Assembly: GCA_950097015.1 (NCBI GenBank)
Contig: CATNEN010000038.1
Coordinates: 11,759,001-11,823,000 of the forward strand
From: Macrostomum hystrix
Lineage: Eukaryota > Platyhelminthes > Macrostomidae
DNA: 64,000 nucleotides
Reading direction: 5' to 3'
The notes below the pieces were generated by a model. That model saw only the letters and a program-made list of their open reading frames with translations, did no database searches and was not told the DNA's origin. Below are positions 57,601 through 64,000 of the stretch, piece after piece. A program made the translations under genes and the position numbers. Numbering within the stretch: position 1 is the stretch's first letter; every line of letters begins with the position of its first letter.

Positions 57601-60307
57601 CAGTGAGGTTTGGGTTCAGCTCAGTGCCAGTTTATTATCAGTGAGGTTTAGGTTCAGCTCAGTGCCAGTTTATTATCAGTGAGGTTTGGCTTTAGCTCAG
57701 TGCCAGTTTATTATCAGGGAGGTTTGGCTTTAGCTCAGTGCCAGCTTATTATCAGTGAGGTTTGGGTTTAGCTCAGTGCCAGTTTATGATCAGTGAGGTT
57801 TGGGTTTAGCTCAGTGCCAGTTTATTATCAGTGAGGTTTGGGTTCAGCTCAGTGCCAGTTTATTATCAGTGAGGTTTGGGTTCAGCTCAGTGCCAGTTTA
57901 TTATCAGTGAGGTTTGGCTTTAGCTCAGTGCCAGTTTATTATCAGGGAGGTTTGGCTTTAGCTCAGTGCCAGTTTATTATCAGTGAGGTTTGGCTTTAGC
58001 TCAGTGCTAGCTTATTATCAGGGAGGTTTGGCTTCAGCTCAGTGCCAGTTTATTATCAGTGAGGTTTGGGTTTAGCTCAGTGCCAGCTTATTATCAGTGA
58101 GGTTTGGGTTCAGCTCAGTGCCAGTTTATTATCTGTCAGGCTTGGGTTTACATTTTGCCATTTTTAAGCAACCAAAATTTGACTCAACAGTAAGAAACAA
58201 TGTTTTTTTATTGCGGATTCCGGCATGCTGTTTGGCTTTGATGTTCGTGAATTTTTTGTCTCTGTGTTTGCTTCTAAGTTTTTAAAAGTCTGATTAAGCG
58301 CTTGTTCTGCTGTTTTCTCCTGTTCAACTTTTCTAAAGCTTTTTTGTAATAGTTCATTGTCGTGCTTTTTGGTTTTTAAATGCTGCCTTTATACGATAGC
58401 CGCTCTCTATAGTACTAGCTGTCGTAATCATAATCAATTGATATAAGCGCTGCACCAATAGCTTGGAGTGACGTCATAACGTTTGATAGCACTGAGTGGC
58501 GTCATATGACATTTAATAGCTCGCAGTGACGTCATATGACCTTCAATTGCTCCGAGTGACGTCATATGAACTTAAAATATTCAGAGGAACGTAATATGAC
58601 ATTTTATGACGCCAGTGACGTCATTTGACCTCCAATAACCCTGAATGACGTCATATTAACTTCTAGCCGTCTTGCGAGTCCCTAAAAAACACAAAAGTCA
58701 GTCCATTTAACAGCAGCAGATGATTATGATAAATAATAATTTGAAAGCAAATCTTAAGCAACACAATTTGCAAACGCAACGAAACCAACTCTGCAGCAAG
58801 ATCCTGGAACTGGAAGAGGAGCTGCGTGTTGTTGGTAGCAACATGAAGTCTCTGGAGGTCTCGGAGCAGGAGGCCGCCCAGCGCGAGGAGTCCTACGAGG
58901 AGACCATCCGGGAGCTGACGGACCGGCTGAAGGCTGTAATTAGACTTGCACTTTTTACTGCAGTACAATATATACTACTTATTATTAGTGTACAACTGAG
59001 TAGTATTCTGAGTAAATTGTCAAATTCTTTCAAGTATTTCTCCATCTGTCTCTCGTTTAATTCTGATTGCGAATAAAAGTGCATTTTTTAACAACCAGAA
59101 TGCATGCTGAGCTTTTCAGTTTTGTTGTGTCTTTAAACAGCCATCTAGCATGCCGGAGGCAGTCAATGGTTGTCTTGTTGAGCTTGAGTCTCAGTAATAC
59201 TAACACGCACCCGCTTGAAAAATCCCAACCCAATTTCAGTCTGTTAATAGAGAGGAATATTACGAAGTTCAAGTGAAGGATCTCACAATTAGGCTGAAGC
59301 AGGTAAATTTATTATTATTATCTAGCTTTTGCATTTTATTTTCGTATTAAAATATTTATTTTGTTGATTTATTGACATTTTCAGCACTAGTGTAGGCATA
59401 GGAGTTAGTAATAATTTCAGCGATTAACCTGCCTGAATTGCGTGTGCTCGCATGCTGAATGCTTTTTTGTGTCATGTGCTCTCTTGCTACTCTTGTTGAG
59501 TAGTGTTTAATGAGTGATTTGCAAAAACTTGCCGACCTGCTGGCCGCCTTCTGAGCATGACGCATCGATTGGACGAGGTCCCCGTTCAGCATCATGACCC
59601 GGTTTTCTTGTCCTGACCCATCCTGACCAACTTGCCACTGTCCTGACCTTTCTCGACCAACTTTTTACAGTCCCTGACCCATCCTGACCTCCTTTTTACT
59701 GACCTGACTCATACTGACCCACTGTTTTCTGTCCTGACCCATCTTGACCCACTATTTATGTCCCGACCTATTGGACCCACGTCTTACTGTCCTGACTCAC
59801 CCTGGCCTACTTTTTACTGTTCTGACCCATCTTGACCCAGATTGACCCAGCTTGACCCAGCTTGACCCAATTTTTACTGTCCTGACCCGACTTGACCCAC
59901 TTTTTCTGTCCTGATCCATCTTGACCCACGTTTTACTGTCCTGACACATCCTGACTCATTGTTTTCTGTCCTGACCCAACTTGACCCACCGTGACCATTT
60001 TTTTACCAAAGCCGTCTGCAACCTTGCTTGGCTTTGAAGTGTCGACTCGCGGGACTCTTTTCTTGTATTAATTCTTCATTTTCTTTCTAAATTCTCTGTT
60101 ATCTTGTTGTCTGAATATTCATCTGTCTTGAAAATCTGTAAGTCTGTAGTCATTCCTCGTGGAATCTTGTTTCTCCTCATTTCTCAAACCCCATTATTCC
60201 CAACAATTTACGCTTGGCGTCGCCAGGCCGAGCAGAGGGCCCAGGAGGCGGAGCGCCAGGTTTCGAAGCTGCAGAGCGAAGTCGACCGTCTGGAGGGTAC
60301 GTCCGAG

Positions 60308-60367
<60 letters not shown>

Positions 60368-62608
60368 AAGAATAAAATAATATATTCAGAATTTTAGCCA
60401 GTTTAAAAAAAGCCCCAAATTACTCGCTGTTATCTATTTATCATTTTTTGTATTTTTTCGGTGGCAGCAATAGGAAATTATAAACAAACAAAACTGGCAT
60501 GTATTTGATGTGCTGCTAATTTTAAGGATCGTTATGCATGTTTTTTGAAAGAATCATTTTTTTCCATAAAATAGTAGTCACTAGAAAAAATACTTTTTAA
60601 AAGATTAACTAATTTTTGCTTACGCATGGAGTTTAGAGTAATCGATTTTGAAAAAGAAACTGCATTTTCTGGAGTTTTTTTATTGCGTAATTATAACTTA
60701 CTATACCTTGTCTATTCTTGCTCTAAAAGACCACGGACAGGGCTGAGACTGTTGAACGAGAGGCCGTCAGACGTCAGAAAGAATTGGAAAAAGCGGAAGG
60801 TACTTAATTAAGATAGTTGAATTCCAAATTTAAGAATTTGTTGTTTAGTGAATCGATTAATTTTATCACTACATAATTTTAATTTTTTGTTGTGATTGTT
60901 AACGCATTCCGTGTCGTTTTAATACCATTTATAATATCGCAGTAGTTAATTATCATTAACGGAAAACATTTTCAAAATATTTATTGCATGCTTATTAGAA
61001 TGCATTTTTAATTATTTTATACGCAATAAGCGTTTTTAGAAGGTAAAAAACACACTAACAAAACATCGATAAAATAGTGCAGCGCTCGCTTGGAGACTGT
61101 GGAGCGGGCTGCTTTAGCGATGCGACAGGAGCGAGACAGAGCGGAAGGCAAGGGCGATTGGTGATGGCTTTTTCTAAAATTCTATAGGCTAGCTTCTGGT
61201 TTATGTTCAGGGTTGAACAAGCTTTTTGCATAGTTAAAAAATTAACTTATCGATTTAAATCAATCTGGTTTTAACCAATATTTTAACGTTTTATTATGCT
61301 GTGCATGTTTGTTTTCTATTGTTAGTCTTTTTTACTATTGGTGCTATTAATGTTGTCTGTGGGTTCTCGTTTATATAGTGCGTCTTATTAGCTCATATTT
61401 ATGCCTTCCCGCTTATCTAATTGGCTCTCCAACCCCCAACCCATTGAAGCCTCCCTCTTATCTAATTGGCTCTCTAACCCCCACCCAATTGAAGCCACCC
61501 TCTTATCTAATTGGCTCTCTAACCCCCAGCCCATTGAAGCCTTCCTGTTATTTAATTGGCTCTCCAACCCCCAACCCATTGAAGCCTCCCTCTTATCTAA
61601 TTGGCTCTCTAACCCCCACCCAATTGAAGCCACCCTCTTATCTAATTGGCTCTCTAACCCCCAGCCCATTGAAGCCTTCCTGTTATTTAATTGGCTCTCC
61701 AACCCCCAACCCATTGAAGCCTCCCTCTTATCTAATCTTATCTAATTGGCTCTCTAACCCCACCCCATTGAAGCCTTCCTGTTATTTAATTGGCTCTCCA
61801 ACACCCAACCCATTGAAGCCTCCCTCTTATTTAATTTGCTCTCTAACCCCCACCCCATTAAATCTTATCGCTTATTTAATTGGCTCTCTAACCCCACCCC
61901 CATTAAATCTTATCACTTATCTAATTGGCTCTCTAAGCTCCACCTCATTGAAGCCTCCCTCTTATTTAATTGGCTCTCTAACCCCCACCCCATTGAAGCC
62001 TCCCTATTATTTAATTGGCTCTCTAACCCCACCCCATTAAATCTTATCGCTTATCTAAATGGCTCTCTAACAACCACCCTATTGAAGCCTCCGTTTAATT
62101 TAATTGTCTCTCTAACACCCACCCCATTGAAGCCTCTCTCTTATTTAACTGGCTCTCTAACCCCACCCCCATTAAATCTTATCGCTTATCTAAATGGCTC
62201 TCTAACAACCACCCCATTGAAGCCTCCGTTTAATTTAATTGGTTCTCTAACCCCATTGAAGCCTCTCTCTTATTTAATTGGCTCTCTAACCCCACCTCCC
62301 ATTAAATCTTATCGCTTATGTAATTGGCTCTCTACCCCACCCCATTGAAGCCTCTTATTTAATTGGCTCTTTAACCCCACCCCATTGAAGCCTCTCTCTT
62401 ATTTACTCCAAGGGCAGCACTTTAGAAATGCATGCCTTCTAAGTGTGACGCCAACGGAACCTTGGACTAACAGCCTGACTCGCTCGCCTAATTGCCTGCT
62501 TTTGTTTTCCCCAAACCGCTTGCAGAGAAGCTGTTGGAAGAGAAACAGCGTAGTGCGGCTCTTAAACAGGAGATGGACGCCATGCTGACGGAATTTCAGC
62601 AGCTTTGA
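49903..62608 (+). CDS. TPM: tropomyosin gene with two starts, two central cassettes and three exon-8 versions
   Basis: Encodes the coiled-coil dimer that lies along actin filaments in muscle and cytoskeleton. Long isoform: 49903-49964, 50363-50540, 52034-52167, then either cassette A (53119-53236, 55180-55326, 59240-59302) or cassette B (53996-54184, 58797-58935), then one exon 8 (60227-60296, 60730-60799 or 61078-61147) and 62526-62608. All joins keep phase, and the total is 855 nt, i.e. 284 residues, the canonical length. The short isoform starts at 50825 and gives 258 residues. The protein begins [17 protein letters not shown], a typical tropomyosin start, with a heptad pattern throughout. 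Exon borders correspond to those of other animal tropomyosin genes. Up to 12 isoforms are possible in principle. Confidence 0.93.
50363..50540 (+). CDS. TPM: tropomyosin exon 2 (long isoform only)
   Basis: 178 nt encoding [20 protein letters not shown] onward to [12 protein letters not shown], with clear heptads. It ends in phase 0 at GTAAGT and joins exon 3. It is bypassed when transcription starts at exon 1b. Confidence 0.93.
50825..50986 (+). CDS. TPM: tropomyosin exon 1b (internal short-isoform start)
   Basis: The ATG at 50825 opens 54 codons ([10 protein letters not shown], then a coiled-coil part including [20 protein letters not shown]) and ends at GTAATC in phase 0, so it joins exon 3. 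Its position between exon 2 and exon 3 is the usual place of the internal promoter of short cytoskeletal tropomyosins. A TATA-like CTATATAACT lies just upstream near 50792. The leader may contain a further non-coding exon. Confidence 0.85.
51297..51628 (+). repeat. SINE family B, copy 4 (fullest copy, (TTA)n tail)
   Basis: Complete tRNA-like head (TAGCCTAGTGGTTAGAGTAT as box A, GGGGGTTCGATTCCTGAC as box B), then TTTAGCAAGACACTCAACTC, CACCCAGCTGTTAAATGGGT, CCATGGACTGAACAGC, and a tail of eleven TTA units. It sits in the tropomyosin intron between exon 1b and exon 3. Confidence 0.9.
52034..52167 (+). CDS. TPM: tropomyosin exon 3 (constitutive)
   Basis: 134 nt, the usual size for this exon: [20 protein letters not shown] to [14 protein letters not shown]. 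It ends in phase 2, the same phase that opens both A1 and B1, so it is the branch point for the two cassettes. Confidence 0.94.
53119..53236 (+). CDS. TPM: tropomyosin alternative exon A1
   Basis: 118 nt ([20 protein letters not shown] to SEAEKKYEE), equivalent to canonical exon 4. It opens in phase 2, closes in phase 0, and the donor is GTTAGA. Only A2 and A3 (both opening in phase 0) can follow in frame. It is more diverged from the family consensus than B1. Confidence 0.88.
53410..53795. repeat. 23-bp minisatellite between tropomyosin exons A1 and B1
   Basis: About 17 units of TCCTTCAGGACCACTCTTCC plus CGA. Confidence 0.92.
53996..54184 (+). CDS. TPM: tropomyosin alternative exon B1 (canonical exons 4 and 5 fused)
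   Basis: 189 nt: [20 protein letters not shown] through [20 protein letters not shown] to DSRLETAE. It matches canonical exon 4 and runs straight into exon 5 with no intron. It opens in phase 2 and closes in phase 2 at GTCCCT, so only B2 follows in frame. It retains the classic family sequence better than A1. Confidence 0.9.
54280..54480. repeat. 75-bp imperfect repeat after tropomyosin exon B1
   Basis: Two to three copies built around TAATGAAGCTTTCTGATTGG and GGAGTGAGGTGGGTGCTC, starting about 95 bp after the donor. Confidence 0.7.
55180..55326 (+). CDS. TPM: tropomyosin alternative exon A2 (canonical exons 5 and 6 fused)
   Basis: 147 nt, 49 codons: [20 protein letters not shown] to [13 protein letters not shown], the length of canonical exons 5 plus 6. 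It opens and closes in phase 0. The donor GTACTG at 55327 is the very start of the 38-bp array. Confidence 0.88.
55327..58145. repeat. 2.8-kb, 38-bp minisatellite between tropomyosin exons A2 and B2
   Basis: About 74 units of TTTAGCTCAGTGCCAGTTTA then TTATCAGTGAGGTTTGGC. Versions differ at GGCTTTAG/GGGTTTAG/GGGTTCAG, CAGTG/CCGTG and AGTG/AGGG. The TAGCTCCGTG variants at 55831 and 57161 are exactly 1,330 bp (35 units) apart with matching neighbours, so a block of the array was duplicated. The array starts at the A2 donor itself. Confidence 0.95.
58462..58660. repeat. 29-30 bp repeat with TGACGTCA palindromes upstream of exon B2
   Basis: Seven units; five hold a perfect TGACGTCA (58469, 58527, 58557, 58616, 58646) and two hold degraded forms. 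The common part is GTGACGTCATATGAC. It ends about 140 bp before exon B2. Confidence 0.85.
58797..58935 (+). CDS. TPM: tropomyosin alternative exon B2 (canonical exons 6 and 7 fused)
   Basis: 139 nt: [20 protein letters not shown] to [13 protein letters not shown], equal to canonical exons 6 plus 7. It opens in phase 2 (CTGCAG acceptor) and closes in phase 0 at GTAATT, joining exon 8. Five perfect TGACGTCA palindromes lie 145-330 bp upstream. Confidence 0.9.
59240..59302 (+). CDS. TPM: tropomyosin alternative exon A3 (canonical exon 7)
   Basis: 63 nt, 21 codons: [20 protein letters not shown] then Q, matching canonical exon 7. It has a good CAATTTCAG acceptor and GTAAAT donor, and is phase 0 at both ends. 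It completes cassette A, whose length equals cassette B. Confidence 0.85.
59600..60000. repeat. degenerate repeat of about 30 bp between tropomyosin exons A3 and 8a
   Basis: Units read CCTGACCCATCTTGACCCAC followed by TTTTTACTGT. It is C/T-rich and ends about 225 bp upstream of exon 8a. Confidence 0.88.
60227..60296 (+). CDS. TPM: tropomyosin exon 8, version a
   Basis: 70 nt, the size of canonical exon 8: [20 protein letters not shown] then RLE. It opens in phase 0 and closes in phase 1 at GTACGT. A TGTC tetranucleotide run starts a few bases into the intron. Confidence 0.88.
60304..60366. repeat. TPM: (CTGT)n at the exon 8a donor
   Basis: About 15 uninterrupted CTGT units beginning about 8 bases after the GT of the exon 8a donor at 60297. 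Confidence 0.92.
60730..60799 (+). CDS. TPM: tropomyosin exon 8, version b
   Basis: 70 nt: [20 protein letters not shown] then KAE. Same length and phases as version a, acceptor CTAAAAG, donor GTACTT. Best read as mutually exclusive with versions a and c, since joining two of them would break the frame. Confidence 0.82.
61078..61147 (+). CDS. TPM: tropomyosin exon 8, version c (possibly decaying)
   Basis: 70 nt, same phases: [20 protein letters not shown] then RAE. The reading frame is intact and heptad-like. However, the donor is GCAAGG (GC type) and the acceptor TAAAATAG lacks a good pyrimidine tract, so splicing may be weak or lost. Confidence 0.6.
61405..62400. repeat. 45-bp minisatellite with 135-bp higher-order repeat between exons 8c and 9
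   Basis: About 22 units of TTATCTAATTGGCTCTCTAA, then CCCCCACCCCATTGAAGCCT and CCCTC. At the left end three units recur as a 135-bp block (TTCCTGTTATTTAATTGGCT at about 61540 and 61675). The 45-bp period opens frames on both strands. Confidence 0.93.
62526..62608 (+). CDS. TPM: tropomyosin terminal exon 9
   Basis: Acceptor CGCTTGCAG, then [20 protein letters not shown] and TEFQQL with TGA at 62606-62608. It opens in phase 1 as required by every exon 8 version. This is the C-terminal overlap region. I did not find an alternative terminal exon. Confidence 0.92.
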
Positions 62609-63479
62609 ACCTCCCAGCAGCTTCGGAGAGTCCCAAACACTGCGGAAGAATTGTCCCGGTCCACTATAAAGCCAAGTCTAATATTATTAGCTCATTGTGC
62701 CCTGGTGGATTTGCGGACTTCTTTAGAAATCTTCTGAAATTTATTACTAGTTTTTTTTCTTTTGTAAGACGATTTTTTCACATTATCGTGGCAATAATAA
62801 AATTTTTATTCCAAATGGTAGTATGACCTGGAAGTTGTTCTTTAAACAAAAGATGCTTCACGAGATCTACGAGTAATTAGCATTGTTGCTAAGATGATAG
62901 AATTACAAAGCGATCGAATCGCCTAGCAAGATTTTTTTAACTTGAAAAACTTGCTCGATTCTTCGATTAGTTCCATTGTCATTGGTTACTGCTTGGTGTT
63001 TTGTGTTTTCAAGTTTTTTGATGCTCGCTTTTTTTCTGCTTTATCCATATTTTGTTGCTATGCTGTTATTAACTTACTAATATTCGGAATTCCCCTAAGC
63101 GAAAGATTTAATCCTGCGAGAACATTGCCTTGACTTGCATTGCACGCCGTTGTCACCTGTCACGTAGTTCGTTTTAGTGTGCTTTTTGGCTACAATAATT
63201 TGTCTCTATGAGATTGTTTACCTAGAAAGGTATTATTCGTATGTTGTGTAAATCACTTAGTAACTATTAATATGGTGATTAATTTTTAAGCAGCAATACT
63301 AACTGGTGTTTTCTTACATTGGCAAAATTAGTCACTACTAAATTAGTTTTTTTTTGTGTAACCAATATCTGTTTCGCAGCTGCTATGCTATTTATGATTA
63401 AATTAGCAATAAAATCAATTCCAATGATTCTTTCATTCGCCAATTACGAGCCCGTAAGACTTTTAGCCCTTGTCCCGAT
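62609..63479. other. tropomyosin 3' UTR and AT-rich downstream sequence
   Basis: No further coding exon was recognised. It contains AATAAA at 62796. Confidence 0.55.
62796..62801 (+). terminator. TPM: poly(A) signal AATAAA of tropomyosin
   Basis: AATAAA about 190 nt after the stop codon. Other AATAAA matches occur farther on (near 63408), so longer 3' ends are possible. Confidence 0.5.
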
Positions 63480-63955
63480 AGCCATCACCCACCCCTAAGT
63501 ACACTCACTCTAACCCCCATCACCACCCCTAAGTACACTCGCTCTAACCCCCATCACCACCCCTAAGTACACTCGCTCTAACCCCCATCACCACCCCTAA
63601 GTACACTCGCTCTAATCCCCGTCACCACCCCTAAGTACACTCGCTCTAATCCCCGTCACCACCCCTAAGTACACTCGCTCTAACCCCCATCACCACCCCT
63701 AAGTACACTCGCTCTAACCCCCGTCACCACCCCTAAGTACACTCGCTCTAATCCCCGTCACCACCCCTAAGTACACTCGCTCTAACCCCCATCACCACCC
63801 CTAAGTACACTCGCTCTAACCCCCATCACCACCCCTAAGTACACTCGCTCTAACCCCCGTCACCGCCCCTAAGTACACTCGCTCTAATCCCCGTCACCGC
63901 CCCTAAGTACACTCGCTCTAACCCTCATCACCACCCCTAAGTACACTCGCTCTAA
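63480..63955. repeat. 34-bp minisatellite downstream of tropomyosin
   Basis: About 14 units of AAGTACACTCGCTCTAACCC then CCATCACCACCCCT. Very uniform; runs almost to the window end. Confidence 0.93.
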
Positions 63956-64000
63956 CTCACTTTACTAGTAGTATTGATTTTTAAACTAAAACGAGACAAT

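Noticed and set aside
63480-63955. Telomeric repeat
   Set aside because: Contains CCCTAA once per 34-bp unit only; it is a minisatellite, not a (TTAGGG)n tract.

Overview
This is a piece of a metazoan nuclear genome. It has spliced genes with long introns, GT-AG (rarely GC-AG) splice sites, two tRNA-derived SINE families, hAT and Tc1/mariner elements, and a very large load of intronic minisatellites. The protein families point to a bilaterian invertebrate; I cannot place it more precisely from sequence alone.

Three genes lie head to tail on the + strand. (1) A PDE2A-type, cGMP-regulated 3',5'-cyclic nucleotide phosphodiesterase spans about 7.3-43.1 kb. I can join 22 coding exons with consistent phase into a 951-residue protein: Cys-containing N-terminus, polyQ, GAF-A, GAF-B with the NKFDE motif, and a catalytic HD domain. 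A possible alternative first exon with its own TATA/initiator lies at 5.3-5.46 kb. (2) An LCAT/PLA2G15-type lysosomal phospholipase A2 spans 44.9-48.4 kb: six exons, 424 residues, signal peptide and Ser/Asp/His triad. (3) A tropomyosin gene spans 49.9-62.6 kb. It has a long-isoform start, an internal short-isoform start, two interleaved versions of the central region and three versions of exon 8. The long isoform is exactly 284 residues with either central cassette.

Layout: 1-7.3 kb is upstream sequence with a SINE, an hAT MITE and the candidate alternative PDE2A promoter. 7.3-43 kb is PDE2A, whose introns hold about 20 tandem arrays (units of 16-41 bp, up to 2.1 kb), a decayed Tc1/mariner transposase, SINEs and a second hAT MITE. 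44.9-48.4 kb is the phospholipase gene. 49.9-62.6 kb is tropomyosin, with arrays of 23, 38, 30 and 45 bp units in its introns. 63.5-64 kb is a 34-bp array. Roughly a third of the window is tandem repeat, while the coding exons of the three genes together come to only about 5.6 kb.

The most unusual points are as follows. The tropomyosin cassettes are interleaved (A1-B1-A2-B2-A3), both exactly 328 nt, and their splice phases forbid mixing. Several arrays start within tens of bases of a 5' splice site. Four arrays in separate PDE2A introns share a 9-12 bp core. Two hAT MITEs with perfect 8-bp target duplications carry tandem arrays inside. The long open frames that run through the arrays are by-products of the repeat unit and are not annotated as proteins.
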